Below, one piece after another: positions 21,271-33,597 of a stretch of DNA of 64,000 nt (the first letter of the stretch is position 1; every line of letters begins with the position of its first letter). Origin of the DNA: Blepharisma stoltei (taxonomy: Eukaryota; Ciliophora; Heterotrichea; Heterotrichida; Blepharismidae); assembly GCA_914767885.1 (NCBI GenBank), contig CAJZBQ010000053.1:558001-622000 (forward strand). Reading direction: 5' to 3'. Below the pieces are notes generated by a model. It did no database searches. It saw only the letters and a list, made by a program, of their open reading frames with translations, and was not told where the DNA came from. The position numbers and the translations under genes were made by a program.

Positions 21271-24200
21271 ATGTCAAATCATCAACCGTTAAGAGGTAAT
21301 AGAAGCAAAGTATCTAAAACACCACCTTCATTTTATAATGAAGAAATTTCAATCAACGACATAGAAGAAAGATCTCCAAATAAGTCAACAGCAAAAAAAT
21401 TGCAGAATCGTCCACAAAGTGCTAAGCCTACTAAATCTAAAAATTTAAAAAGCACAAATCAAAAGGTGAAAAGATCATCTTCGGTAAAAAGGCAGCCCCC
21501 AAAAGCACGAACTCCTGCTAAGCCTTATTATGACAGCGATATGGGTATTTTGACTAAGCTTAAGCCTGGAAAAATTGCGATGGATAAAGAAAGATTGTAC
21601 GAAGAAAACATGGCATTAAAATTGCAACTTAATTTTTCTAGCGAAGAACTTATCAAGTTTAAAACAAAAATAACTCAATTGGAAAAAGAAATATGCAGGA
21701 AAAAAGATTATTTTGCAGAGGATCTGAGGAACGTTGATAAATATATTCCCCAAAATCTAAAGCATGTACATCTTGTCTCAAATTTAAGGCAAACTGTAAA
21801 AGACCAAAAAAAAGAACTAATCAAAAAAGAAAACGAAATTTTAGCCCTTAAAAAGAGTACAAAATGTACTAAGACCTCAGAGTTAGAAATTGAAATCCAA
21901 GCTTATATTGATGAGTGTACAAGACTAGTCCCTCCTTAACTTTGAGTATAATATCGGTAAATCTTTAATTTTTAGGTAAGTTAAGCCTTTAGAATTAATT
22001 TTTATAGGTTAGAATGGCAGTTTTTATCTGATCCGATTTAATGGATGCAGTGCAAAGAGAATGGTATTTAAACATTTGCACTCTGAATCAATAAATGCTA
22101 TCAATCAACTTTTCATAAAATATTAAAAATGTTGAAAATTTTATTAGGAATTTTATAATTATTTCCAAAAAAATCTAACCCTTTTATTTTTTGTTCCAAT
22201 TTAAAGGGAGAGTAAGGCATCACGGCTCCATATCATTTTCCTAGTGTGGCATTTACTTGGGTATTTTTGATCGAAATTTAAGATATTTATAGATTTTTAC
22301 TTTTTTCTGACTCCCCCCCTCCGTGCGCTAACAAAATCATTAGAAAAATCCCTATCTTTTGTCCAAAAAAACCCACATAAAAATTGTTATGAAAAAAATT
22401 TGATATATAAGTGATAACTATTATAATGAAATCCCTAGCTAATTCTGTTTAACTTTAAGCAGCTTGAATTTTAGTATAATTTTTGCAAATTAAATAAATA
22501 TTTGCTTTCCAATTTTTACGAATTAGGATTTTTTTTAAATTTTGAAAAAAAAATTTACTATAAAATTTAGATTAAATTTTTTTAAAACAAAATTAGCCCC
22601 TTATAGGCGAACAAAAATTTTTTTGTGGATAGCAATTGCCTCATGAAGAAAAATTTAAATAGAAAGCCCGAGGGAAAAAAAAATCATATCAAATGGCTGG
22701 CAAGAGGCATCATTTAGAAGAGGTTATAAGAGAGCGAGAAACTTCTCAAGGAACTTCAGAGGATCATCATGCTATATTGAAAAATCTCAAAAAAGAAAAC
22801 CAAGATTTAAGCCTACTAATGGGCCAAATAAAAACTGAAGCTCTGCATTGGAAAGAGAGAGCAGAAAAGCTAGAAAAGTTAAAGAAAAAAAGTGCTAATA
22901 GTAGAGATGAGCCCGAAGCACTTGCTACTGAAAATATCCATTTAAAATCGCAGCTTGAAAGTTCAGTCCAATCATCTGCAAAAAAAGATATAGAGTTTAA
23001 ATTATCATTAGAGCAAGCACTAAAAGATGCAAACGAGGCTAAAAATAAGCTAAATATTGCTGAACAAATCATTAAAGAACAAAATAAAATTATTGAAAAA
23101 TTGCAGGCAGAACAAAAAAAGAGCCAAGGCTTGCCAATTATACCGCATAATATATTAGACAACCCAAACAAGCTCTTGGTATCTTTCCATAAAATTTTAA
23201 CAAAACGGAAAATCGACATTGACACATTGCTTTCTCAATTTGATAAAAATAAAAAAGGTAATTTAGAACTTGATGAAATAGTAAAAGGTTGCAAAGCATA
23301 TGGAGAAGAAATTAGCAGCGCGCATGTGAAAGAAGCTATTCATGAGTTTACTGATAAACCACTTACAATAATTTCATTACATAAACTAAGGACCCAATAT
23401 GAAAGATATGTATATAGAGATATTTATCTCTCCTCGAGCGAGGATGAATATAATTATAGCGAAGAAAAAAAGACTGCGATTCAAAGCCCTCCTTTACTTC
23501 CTAAAGAAACCCAAATTACTCCTCCAAAAGGAAAGCAAGACTTATCACCGCTTAAAACCACTGAAAAGAAGCCTGCTGAAAATCAAATTCCTACTGTAAA
23601 ACTATCACAAGTTTCTGATATGATGAAGCATGTATCATATAGAATGCAGCTTCATAGACTTCCAAAACACAAACTTTCGTCAGCTTTATTTGATGAGAAA
23701 CAAAAAAATGATAAGCCGATCTCATATCAAGAACTTGCTTTATTATTTACCAAAAAACCTTTCAGTATTGAGGAAAAATCCGAATCAATTACATTAGCAA
23801 AATTTTTAATAGAACCTGATGGTATAGAAAGTATTCCAGAAAGCCAATACAAGCAACTAAAAAGCACCCCTAAGCAGATTATTGCAAAGTTTATGAAATT
23901 TTTAGACGATTGAGAATTATTTACATTAGAAGATCAAGAAGAATTTGATAAGGAAATTGCAATGCTGGTTAGTAGCACTTATGGCCATTTAAATGAATTA
24001 TGCATTAAATGCGATAAAAATAAAGCTGGCATGATAAAAATAAATGAGTTCAAAAATGCTCTAAAAGAGCTTGGTGCTGAGATCCCAAAAGAAGTTTTTA
24101 ATTATATGCAGCTGCTCTTTTATTCACATAATAATGAATTAGACTCAGTCCCGTACAAGCAATTTTTAAATGCCTATATTTCTCAAAATGAAGATGGAGA

Positions 24201-24852
24201 GCATTCAGATTATTCTGATGAAGAGCAAGCCAAAATTGTGCGACAATATCTTGCTATCATAGCCCAAAATTTGAATAAATTAAAAAAAAGCGTCAGGACT
24301 GTCTTTATTGCTGACAAAAAAGGCCGAATAACCCCAGATCAGTTTGTGTCAGCGTTGCAATATTTAGAGATGGGCGATATTGAGAAAGAGCATTTAATTT
24401 TAATGATTGAAGCTCTTCAGTTTGATGAAGATCAAAAAGATGTCTTTATTAATATTGACGAGCTTGAAGAAATTTTGACACATTATGGAGTTAAAGCTGA
24501 CGAAATCCCTGATTTGCCATCCAGTGATGATTTACAGTTAGAAGGGCTTTCATCAAATTCTTCCAGAGGGCATGTGAAACAAATTTCATTATTAGATGAG
24601 GCTGAGGAAAGCGAGGAAGAAAAGATGGCAAAGGCGGGGAAAAAGGTAGAAAAGCAGAAAGAGAAGGAAGATTTAGAACATTTTATAAAAGGCTCACATC
24701 AATATATTGAAGATTTTGAAGATTGCTCAGAAGAAAGCAGTGTAAACATCATCGATAATCGAAGGGCGATTTTGGGAGAAAGAGGGAGGGTCGCTGATTT
24801 TTATGAAGATTTCAGGGACTCTGATCGCTCAGCATCAGCTGTAAGTATATAA
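21271..24852 (+). CDS. IQCE-like coiled-coil protein with two EF-hands
   Basis: Predicted 930-residue protein after removal of a 789-nt IES (21926-22714). The basic disordered N-terminus is followed by a coiled coil with HLVSNLRQTVKDQKKEL and TKTSELEIEIQAYIDECTRL, the pattern of IQ domain-containing protein E (a ciliary regulator). The IES falls right after ECTRL; the frame resumes EEVIRERETSQ. Two canonical EF-hand loops follow: DKNKKGNLELDE and DKNKAGMIKINE. The C-terminus is acidic. A TGA near 23911 reads as Trp in ..LDDWELFTLED... The stop is TAA 24850-24852. It could be a ciliary calcium sensor; that is inference. Confidence 0.72.
21926..22714 (+). other. 789-nt composite IES
   Basis: TA at 21926-21927 (CTAG) and 22715-22716 (TTAG). 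It is the only TA pair I found that restores the coiled-coil frame (CTA GAA GAG). The interior contains an unidentified AT-rich part with a terminus-like TTAAAGGGAGAGTAA near 22201, and a decayed MITE at 22307-22646. Confidence 0.7.
22307..22646 (+). mobile_element. decayed C-rich-end MITE inside a larger IES
   Basis: Left end TGACTCCCCCCCTCCGTGCG (22307 on) and body of the main family. The right arm is degraded (GTGGATAGCAATTGCCTCATGA). TGA triplets flank both ends. Confidence 0.75.
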
Positions 24853-25038
24853 ATATAATATTTAATATAATCTCATAAAACATACTGAGAAAATTTTAAA
24901 ATAAAAATATTCACTTATCAATCGTTTCTAATCCGAAAATATTGGAATAATGTCTGAAGCTGTAATATTTATAAAATTTGAAGCAAAAATTCTATTTTAA
25001 GATATTTTATTGCCACAGAAGATTTAAATCTCAGTAAT

Positions 25039-25521
25039 TTAGCTTGAAGCCATAATTATCAATGTTGCAATTATTCCGAATGTCAAAAGTCCAGCTGTTG
25101 TCAAAACGCATACTTGTGTATTTACTCCTAAGAATTTATCGTTTACTTGAGGCAAGCAATTATGAGTTTGGATATTTTGGCCCAAAAGAGGTTGATTTTC
25201 TCCTCCGTGACCGGGCAAAGGTGCATAGTAGGGATTTTCTCTTGGCTGAGCAGGTGGCGCCTGGTATGGAGGAGGAGCTTGATAGCGACCTCACGGAACT
25301 GGATAAACAGGTTGATTTTGCGGATTACTAGACTGCACTGAGTCTAAATTTTGACTTTGCATTTTTTTGGCAATTTCTTCGTCTTCTGATGCTTGCTTTC
25401 TTAATCTTTCATTTTCTTCTTCCTGCAATGCTTTTGCTAGCTCCTCATCTCTATTAACTTCAGTCCCAGATCGCTTTTGCTGCATCCGCCGTCTGTATTC
25501 TTCTAATTGATCATTGCTCAT
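25039..25521 (-). CDS. tail-anchored Pro-rich protein
   Basis: 160 residues: an N-terminal charged helix with a ubiquitin-interacting-motif-like pattern (DEELAKALQEEENERLR), a Pro/Tyr/Gln-rich stretch (..YQAPPPYQAPP..) and one C-terminal hydrophobic segment (CVLTTAGLLTFGIIATLIIM) followed by two serines. One Trp is TGA (..YPVPWGRY..). The layout suggests a tail-anchored endomembrane protein, perhaps an adaptor. No named family is recognised. Complete: ATG 25521-25519, TAA 25039-25041. The next gene's stop lies 37 bp upstream on the same strand. Confidence 0.72.
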
Positions 25522-25558
25522 ACTCTATTTATTCGTTTTAATTATATTTAAAAAATTG

Positions 25559-26932
25559 TTAAGCAAAATAAAAATACAGTCTTTTACCAATAGATGCCAG
25601 ATGTTTTGGATATGAAAGAACTGGCTCTTCATGATGCTTTGAAAGAAGAATCTTTGATGAAAATTTCAGCCTCTCTTTCGAGTCTACTTTTATTTGTGTT
25701 GTAAAAACTGAAAGTATAAGAAAGCACGAGCAAATTTCAAAGAGCATTGAGATATAGAGTCCTATTATTGTTCAGGTCGGATCCCTTCCTGCATCACTTA
25801 ACATAAAGGCAACAAATAGAACCAAAATAAAGCACCCAAGGAGAGCAGACAATCATGAAATATTTACAATTTTTGTGAAGACTGCTTTGTCTTCTGGGGT
25901 GAGATTTAAGATAAAATGCGTGTAGTTTTTCCTCAAAATTGGTTCTTCTTGCATTAATCTTGTTGTTTTGCAATGCTGCAGGACCTCAGTTCTATTAAGC
26001 TGCTCGCTATCAAAGCTATTTCAAGAGGCTCTATTAATTCAATCAGAGCATTCTGCTCAACTCATTGGACACGCAGAGTCAAGGCTAGCTGGCTCATATG
26101 ATGGGTGTTCCATTGAGGCTGTTCGATGATAGCTTGATGTTTTAATAGTGTTATGAGCATCATTTGTTTTCCTTTGAGTAAAGCCAGTAGATTCTTGCTT
26201 TGTAATTTCATAAATGTCTTTCTGCTCAACACTTTCATCGACTGGAGAAGTTTTTTTGATGTATTTTATCATAAGTAATCCGAACCCAGCAAAACCTCCT
26301 ATGACCATCACAATTCCTATTCCTAATAAAGATGTTCCATAAATTCACCAAATTTCTTGCTTAACTCTATATCCTTTTAATAAGGTGAAAGTAACTGTCA
26401 AAGGAAATGCCAAAATCATACTCCAAAGGAAACATTTTCTCAATATCCTATATGGATCTGATTTTTTCGGGTTCAAACCTTGATAAAGTCCTGCTCATAC
26501 AAGTAGAACGCATAAGTACATTCCAAATAAGAAAGGGAAAACAAATTCATATAAGACTCTGTCTCCGATTCGATTAATATGATTGTTAAATCCCAATGGA
26601 TCTGAGCACAGCCAAACTCCTCTCAAAATACATACACAACAGATAAACACCAAACTTAAATGCTTAGGGCTTCTAAAAAGTCTTCGTAATAGCCTTGGTA
26701 AGCTTATAACTGAGTCAGCGTTCATAACTCTGTATAACTTTAACAACGAAAATCCTAAAAATGTGTAGTAGCAAATTGCATATATAGCAATATAAGCTGG
26801 TCAAGCTCTGCCCCATTCAGATGAACCAGTTGTTTCACAATTACTACCGTATCAGCCTGTGTCACATTTGCAAGATGAATCAGAGCAATCTCCGTGAGAG
26901 TTGCAGTCAATATAAGAATCACATTTCACCAT
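25559..26932 (-). CDS. EGF-like domain plus seven-transmembrane protein
   Basis: 457 residues without intron or IES. Residues 4-35 form an EGF-like module (CDSYIDCNSHGDC, CKCDTGWYGSNC) that would face the lumen or outside. Seven hydrophobic segments follow: five before a hydrophilic loop with a Ser/Thr/His-rich region, two after it. Many Trp codons are TGA. There is no obvious signal peptide before the EGF module, so the start may lie upstream or the first membrane segment may act as anchor. A relation to the THH1/TOM1/TOM3 group is possible but not demonstrated. Confidence 0.75.
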
Positions 26933-27391
26933 TTTGAAATATAAATTTGTTTTTAATTATAAGCTATTTCTGATTTAAAGCTGATTGTTCTTTAAATAAT
27001 TTGATTCAAAATAAATTAATTAATTATTGCGTGATTTAATATCTTTTTAAAAAAAAGACTAATATGGCATTTGCAATTCATTTTGTTGATAATTTCTAAA
27101 GTAAAATATTTCTGCTTCCATCCTTGGTATATTTTAAAAAATTAAAGTTAATTTAAATTATTAGATATATATGGCTTTTCATAATCGTTACATTTTTAAT
27201 CAGACGAAAGAGAAAAATATGAAATATGTGAACAATAATCCAAACTGATTATTCGAAGACTTGAGTTTTTTGCTGAGATATACTTCAACACAACAATAAT
27301 TTCAACTATTAAAACTCATTTATTAAGTTTACACAAACAGTAGGTGCTTAATTAATCATCCGAATTTCAGTGTTTTGTCGCTGACTTCAGA
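26933..27391. other. gene-free AT-rich interval
   Basis: 459 bp between the 7TM gene and the next minus-strand gene. I see no coding frame, RNA gene or repeat. Confidence 0.4.
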
Positions 27392-28423
27392 TTATTTGAA
27401 ACTGCTCATATTATCATTATTATTGCCAAAAAAGCTTAAAAATGCTGAAAAATAATATATACCTAAATCAGGGATCATCATGCTTTCATTAAGCTGTCCT
27501 TGTGATGAACTTTCAGATTTTTTGTTTTCTTCTTCAGCTTTCTGAACCACAGTGTAATTGAATAAGTCTTTAGATGCGTAATCATAATAGACGAACCATA
27601 GATCGCTTCCAGCTTTGCATTTCTTCGAAAGCTCTATATGTCCATAGTTTTTGAACCATTCTCTATATAGGCTGGTGAATATCTGATGAGAAAAAAGATA
27701 ATCTTTATATTTCTTCCCATAGGATAAATACTTGTTTACTTTGTCTGGCTTACCTCTGGAGCTTAAATATTCTTGCAAAAATATTTTATCATGTATATTA
27801 AGAGTGTGTTCAATTTTTGAATAATTAAACTTCATATAACTTCTGAATGATCGAAGCCAATACTTGTCTTTTTCTTCTGTTTTTTTCTTAATCGGATCAA
27901 ATGGTCTAAGAGGCCTCCTTCCTCTTTTCTTACTCCCCTCCTCCGCGAGCGAACAAAAAAATCTTGTTCGCTTACGGAGGGGGATTAATTTTTTTTTTTA
28001 AAAATTTTTATAGAAAATTTTTTTTTCGAAATTTTAAAAAAATCCCACTTTCGCAAAAATTGGAAACCAAATATTAATTTAATTTGTAAAATTTATTTTT
28101 TAAAACGCAATTTTTTTAAAATTAAACAGAATTAGCAAGATATTTCATTATACTAATTAGCACTTATCTATCAAATTTTTTTCCATAAAAATTTTTGTTC
28201 GCTCATTCATGGAGGGGGGGGATTTAGGTAATTTTGAAGTATCATGAGGTGACTCATCTGTTAAAGGTGAAAGCTTAGAATCATTTGAAGAGTGTGCATT
28301 TGTTAAAGAATTATGCATCTCCCAGTCAGCCCAGATATCCCTTGGATAAGCTGCGCTTGGGATGCTTGGATCTGACCCTGATACCAGGGCAAGAGTGGCG
28401 ATTTTGTTTTCTTCCGATTCCAT
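27392..28423 (-). CDS. hypothetical protein with AT-hook-like motif
   Basis: 245 residues after removal of the MITE at 27931-28224. The N-terminus is Ser/Pro-rich (DPSIPSAAYPRDIWADWEMH). Directly at the junction created by excision is a basic KKRGRRPLRPFDPIKKK segment that resembles an AT-hook (RGRP core with one extra Arg). The rest (YWLRSFRSYMKFNYSKIEH..) is an aromatic- and Lys-rich domain I do not recognise. The AT-hook-like motif is encoded entirely just past the excision site. Stop TAA 27392-27394. Confidence 0.65.
27931..28224 (-). mobile_element. C-rich-end MITE, IES
   Basis: TA at 27931-27932 and 28225-28226. The left end has the inverted site pair (CTCCGCGAGCGAAC..GTTCGCTTACGGAGG); the right end is a shortened direct site. 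Removal of 294 nt gives ..SKLPKKRGRR.. in frame. Confidence 0.85.
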
Positions 28424-29300
28424 GAAACGACGAATTTCAACTATTATAAGGTGACATAATTATGAATAATTTTAACTTACTGAATTGATTCAACATAAAT
28501 ATATAAAAGAAACTTATTGCTTCAAACTATTCGAATCACCCTTATGTGGCTACATTTATCTGGAGAATAATATTAAATATGGAGAGAAAATATAAAAGAC
28601 ATTTGATAAAAAGTTTATCTGGTTTGCTAGAGACTTAAAAGCTAGTGATATAAATTCAAATTGTATGGAGCTCTATTAGTTCAAGAGAACTGCTATCCAT
28701 TTATGTTACATATTAAAGGCTTCCATTTAACTAATTGCATACGTCATAAGATAACTTGCTAAAATATAATCAACTATTTTTATTTGTTTTATTATAGTTA
28801 TTTATAATCGATTTATATGCGTTTAAAATATTTTAGAGCTTACTGATGCTTAATTGAATGAAAACTCTTTTGATTTTTTGCTTCGCAAATAACCTTATTT
28901 TTAAGTAATAGAAAATGAATGATAGTAAAAGGAAGGTCTTTATTTTCAACTTTTTTAATAGTTATCTATAGCTTGCAAGATACATCTATTTATTGAATAT
29001 ACTTATAAAAACTGGTTAAGCAAAAGAAGTTCAATTAGATCTGATTTTTGGATAATTCAAATATTTAGGTAAAATAAAAATATAAACAATAGGATTGGCT
29101 GCATATATATTGCTGACAGATAATAACGACGATTAAAATAAAACCAAATGATATATTCTACTTAACATTATAAGTCTTCAATTAAAACAATCCAACTATT
29201 ACTAGAAGTAGCAAGTATAAATGCTATACTTGCTTAAAATAATCAGCTTTAAGAAAACTTTTCGACATTTATGTTTAAGAACCCTTATATTTCCCTTGCT
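28424..29300. other. gene-free AT-rich interval
   Basis: 877 bp of very AT-rich DNA with stops in all frames. I see no tRNA, snRNA or repeat in it. Confidence 0.4.
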
Positions 29301-29691
29301 TACTCCCCCCCCCCCCTCCGTGAGCGAACAAAAAAAATTTTGTTCACTCACGGAGGGGGGGTTAATTTTTTTTTTTAAAAAAAATTTATATATAAATTTT
29401 ATAAAAAATATTTTTTTCGAAATTTAAAAAAAAATCCTAATTTGCAAAAATTGGGAAGCAAATACTAATTTAATTTGCAAAATTTATGTTTTAAAACGCA
29501 ATTTGTTTAAAATTAAACAGAATTAGCTCTAGATTTCATTATACTAATTATCACTTATATAGCAAAATTTTTTTCTATTAAAATTTTTTCTATTAAAAAT
29601 ATTTTTGTTCACTCACGGAGGGTGGGTTTTTGGTCAAAAAATGGCGATTTTTCTAATGGTTTTGTTCGCTCACGGAGGGGGGGGGGGGAGT
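29301..29691 (-). mobile_element. full-length C-rich-end MITE, intergenic
   Basis: TTA on both sides (29300-29302, 29691-29693), 391 bp, nearly identical to the other full-length copies. An inverted site pair on the left and a direct pair on the right. Confidence 0.92.
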
Positions 29692-29848
29692 TAGCAATAA
29701 GATTTTTGATTGGGCTGAGTTTTTTAAAATGTTTAGTTTCTCAAAAAATCCAATTGAAAATATATTTAGTGATTTTATTTTAAAATTTCCACTTAAATTA
29801 AAAATTGCATAAAAATTCACTTTTCTAATAATTAATTATATATCAAAC

Positions 29849-30064
29849 TTTACACAATTTTATTTTCGCAATAAAAAAGAGTTGATTTTTCCAGAGGGAT
29901 TTCCCAATATTTGCTAACTAATCGAGAAGGGTGTTAGTTACTTTTTTAAATTTTTCGCCTAAAATTAGTTGCCTTTTCTCCCAATCATATTTTTGAGTTA
30001 ATTGCTCAATGGCGAAAAATATCTTTAATTTTATATAACTCCACACCCTTTTAAATTGTGTAAA
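29849..30064. repeat. element remnant with 12-bp terminal inverted repeat
   Basis: TTTACACAATTT (29849-29860) and AAATTGTGTAAA (30053-30064) are perfect inverted repeats. The interior holds further inverted patches (TTTTCGC / GGCGAAAA). It lies in the 1-kb gene-free interval 29692-30711 before acetyl-CoA synthetase. Confidence 0.45.
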
Positions 30065-30271
30065 AATCCTGTTCTAATTAAAGAGGGTTAAATTTCTTTT
30101 TTAAAATTAAAAAAATATATTGAACCAAATATTTTAGATTTTAATTTTATTCTTTATGAAGAATTAATTTGAAACATTAATTGATTCAGTGTGAAAACTG
30201 TTAAAATAATATTCTACTTATATTATTGGTTAAATAAGATCAAAAGTAGTTTTATAAAAAATAGTATTGCG

Positions 30272-30313
30272 ATTGCCCGAGGATGGCGCTATCTTGCGCC
30301 ATCCTCGGGCAAT
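30272..30313. other. perfect 18-bp GC-rich hairpin
   Basis: ATTGCCCGAGGATGGCGC, a six-base loop TATCTT, then the exact reverse complement. It is conspicuous in AT-rich surroundings. It could be an element end, a structured RNA or a regulatory hairpin; nothing decides between these. Confidence 0.6.
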
Positions 30314-30711
30314 TACTATATTTTGTTTTACCTATAAAATTTCCTATTATAAAAATTGTGTCCCAATTAAGTGGTTAAGTACCAAATAAGTAAAATTTTT
30401 ACCTATATTTTGTACCAATATAAAGGGGAGTAAGTATGAATTTAATAGACAAACTTTCCTTTGTAGGAGACTTTTATTTGATGAGCATATAAATTCTACA
30501 ATAGCCTCGAAATACTTCTAAAAAATTTAATCTACTTTGTTCATTCCGTCATCTATATATTTCTTAAGTTTATTTTTGCTAGAATAAAATTTAGACCTTG
30601 AAAACAATTTCACTTTTTATTTGTTATTTTTAAGAATAAACTTTAAATAATGGGGAATAAAACCACATGCAATTTTATTACATCAAAAGTGGATATAGTT
30701 AATAATAATCA

Positions 30712-33530
30712 ATGGAGGAGGATAAAAAAAGCTTAATAGATCAAACTCAAACATTTCATCCGTCACATTCTTTTGCTTCCCAAGCTAATTTAAAGTCGTT
30801 TGATGAATATCAAAGACTTTATGATGAGAGCATTAATTCTCCTGACACTTTTTGGGGTCGAGCTGCAAATGAGTTGCACTGGTTCGAGCCCTGGCGCAGT
30901 GTTCTTGATCAATCTGATAAGCCTAACTTCAAATGGTTCTCAGGAGCAAAAACAAATATTTGCTATAATTGTGTCGACAGAAATTTGGAGACACGAGAAA
31001 ATAAACTCGCCTTAATTTTTGAAGGAGAACCAGGAGATACCAGAGTGTTTACCTACAGAGTAAATTGGAAAAAAATTATAGAAATTAATATTCATTTTTT
31101 ACCTTTTTTTAATTTAATAAAATACCTACAGGCAACTTTTCGACGAGACCTGCAAATTTGCCAACACTCTCTTTTCATTAAGTTAAGTTAAGTTAGTTTT
31201 GTAAGGCCATACGCGGCTGAGCCACGGACCTCAACACCTCAGCTCGAAAGACAACGCCCGGTCAGGTTCTGATGTGGCCATACTCCTAGGCCCGACGCCA
31301 TCTTGATTTCTGTTCAGAACCACCTGTCCAAGGGATCAGCTCCTTTGGACAGAGCCACTTCTATCTGAGTGCCCCGATGGTCCCGATGAAGGAAGACCAT
31401 GTGGTAGGAAAAACCTGTCTAGCCCGTCTGGCAGGGACAGGGAAAACCTTCGGGGGAGAAATAAAACTTCCTTTTCGGCACGGCTTCCCCACAACTGAAG
31501 GCCTACTTAGGACAGGAGTGAGACCTATGTCTTCAGCTTCATCAGCAATGGGTCCTACCAGCTCCATAGGAGGTGCGCCTCGGAGTCCAATTTCCGTCAA
31601 CGTCACCATTTTATTTTCCTCTTTTCATTAGGAATCAGAAAAGGTGATAGAGTAGCAATTTACCTTCCTCTTATACCTGAAGCTGTCATTTCTATGCTCG
31701 CCTGTGCAAGAATAGGAGCAATCCATAGTGTAATTTTTGGAGGATTCGCTGCAGATTCTATTAGAGGAAGAATTTTGGACTCGACTTGTAAATTAGTGAT
31801 CACATCTGATGGAGGATACAGGAGAGGAAAAAATTTGCACATGAAAACTATCATAGACGATGCTGTTACAGGATGCAGCAGTGTTGAAAAAATTTTGGTT
31901 ATCAGAAGAGACAATACTAGCTCACAAAATGTCAACATGCAGGAAGGAAGAGATGTGTGGTATCATGAAGCGTCTGCAGATAAGCTAACAACCCATGAAA
32001 GTGAGCATATGGATGCAGAAGACATGCTATTTTTGCTCTATACAAGTGGAACTACAGGAACACCTAAAGGAATAGTCCATACTACTGCAGGCTATATGGT
32101 AGGGACTTATTTAAGCACCAAGTATATTTTTGATATTCATGATAGTGATATTTATTGGTGCACAGCTGATGTAGGTTGGATTACTGGGCACTCGTATGTT
32201 GTGTATGGTCCACTACTTAACGGAGCGACCATTTTGATATATGAAGGAGCTCCTGATTATCCTAATAAAGCAAGATATTGGGATTTGATAGAGAAATACA
32301 GAGTATCTATTATGTATACAGCACCGACTGCAATCAGAACTTTTATGAAATGGGGTGATGAGTTTCCTAATAGCAAAAACCTGACATCTCTCAGGCTTTT
32401 AGGCTCAGTTGGAGAGCCAATTAACCCTGCTGCATGGCTGTGGTATCATAAAGTAATTGGAGGAGAAAGATGCCCAATCGTTGATACTTGGTGGCAGACT
32501 GAAACAGGGTCAATTATGATAAGTCCTATTCCAGGCGTTACCATAACTAAGCCAGGAAGTGCGACTTTGCCTTTCTTTGGTGTTGACCCAGCAGTTTTAA
32601 CTGATGAAGGTAATGAAACTGACTATGGCACGCTAGCAATTCGCAAGCCTTGGCCTGCAATGTTGAGAGGGATCTACCAAAATCCTGGCAGGTATGTGAC
32701 TGGGTATTGGAGTAACTGGGGAGGTGCTTATTACTATACCAGTGATGGAGCTATTAAAGACCAAAATGGCTATTATTGGATTATTGGAAGGCTTGATGAT
32801 ATTGTCAATGTCGCAGGACATAGAATAAGTACTGCGGAGCTTGAAGGAGCAACAATTACTCATCCATGGGTTGCTGAAAGTGCATTTATTGGAGCTGATC
32901 ATGATATTAAAGGCCAAGCTTTATTTGGGTTTGTTATTCTGAAAGCTGGATTCCAAGGAAGTGATCAGGTCAGAGCTGAAATCAACGAAATTATTGGCAG
33001 AAAGCTAGGAAGATTTGAAATCCCTGAAAGGCTTGTTTTTGTGAATGATTTACCTAAAACAAGGTCAGGGAAAATTATGAGAAGGCTACTCAGAAATATT
33101 GCTGAAAGAAAAGAGCTTGGAAATACATCTACTCTAGCTGATCCTGCAGTTATTGATCATATTGCTGACCCCCCTCTTGTGAGCAAACAAAAAATTTTGT
33201 TCGCTTACGGAGGGGGTTAATAAAAATTTAAATGCAAATTAATAGCAAATTTTTTTTCGAAACATAAATTAGCCTATTTTCGCAAAAATTAGTTCAACTT
33301 CTGTTTTAAAATGAAAGCTGTTTAAAATTGAAACAGAATTAGCTAGAGATTTCTTATAATAATTATCACTTATATATCAATATATTTTTTCATAAAACAA
33401 TTTTTATATTACAAAATTATTGTTTAATATCGGAGAGCGGGTTTTTACCTAAAACAAGTTATTTTTCCAATGGCTTTGTTCGCTACAGAGGCGGAGTGAG
33501 GAATTTAGAAAATTAGATCATTCTACTTAA
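30712..33530 (+). CDS. ACS: acetyl-CoA synthetase
   Basis: AMP-forming acetate-CoA ligase: acetate + ATP + CoA to acetyl-CoA + AMP + PPi, usually cytosolic. It is 654 residues (family 640-700) after removing three IESs: 31054-31126, the SINE-like insertion with one duplication (31169-31618) and 33166-33496. Motifs: YTSGTTGTPKG (A3 loop), DVGWITGHSYVVYGPL, VDTWWQTETG, GRLDDIVNVAGHR and the catalytic-Lys region PKTRSGKIMRR. The C-terminus after the last excision reads ..AEEFRKLDHST, TAA 33528-33530. Without excision the frame would end inside the MITE. Confidence 0.95.
31054..31126 (+). other. 73-nt IES with 9-bp direct repeat
   Basis: TACCTACAG is present at both ends (31050-31058 and 31123-31131). 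Removing one repeat plus interior joins ACC TAC AGG CAA CTT (..TYRQLFDETCKF..), the expected acetyl-CoA synthetase sequence. Confidence 0.88.
31181..31618 (-). mobile_element. SINE-like insertion (family D) in acetyl-CoA synthetase
   Basis: Flanked by the 12-bp duplication CTCTTTTCATTA (31169-31180 and 31619-31630). On the minus strand it starts GAAAATAAAATGGTGACG and ends in (CTTAA)n-like repeats. It is related to 13309-13742. An open frame of about 80 codons starts at its ATGG, but I do not take it as a gene. Confidence 0.87.
33166..33496 (-). mobile_element. diverged C-rich-end MITE, TGA-bounded IES
   Basis: TGA at 33166-33168 and 33497-33499. The left end CCCCCCTCTTGTGAGCAAAC carries an inverted partner. 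The right end is decayed (GTTCGCTACAGAGGCGGAG). Removal gives ..DHIAEEFRKL.. in frame. Confidence 0.83.
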
Positions 33531-33597
33531 TTAATTCGTAAGAGTTAAATCTTTAATCAATGCTGCTTGTAGCTGGTGAAAATTGTGCCATTGTTCT

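Noticed and set aside
31361-31631. Open frames of 80-85 codons on both strands within the acetyl-CoA synthetase insertion
   Set aside because: They lie wholly inside a SINE-like element, the related copy at 13309-13742 does not keep them open, and they resemble no protein.
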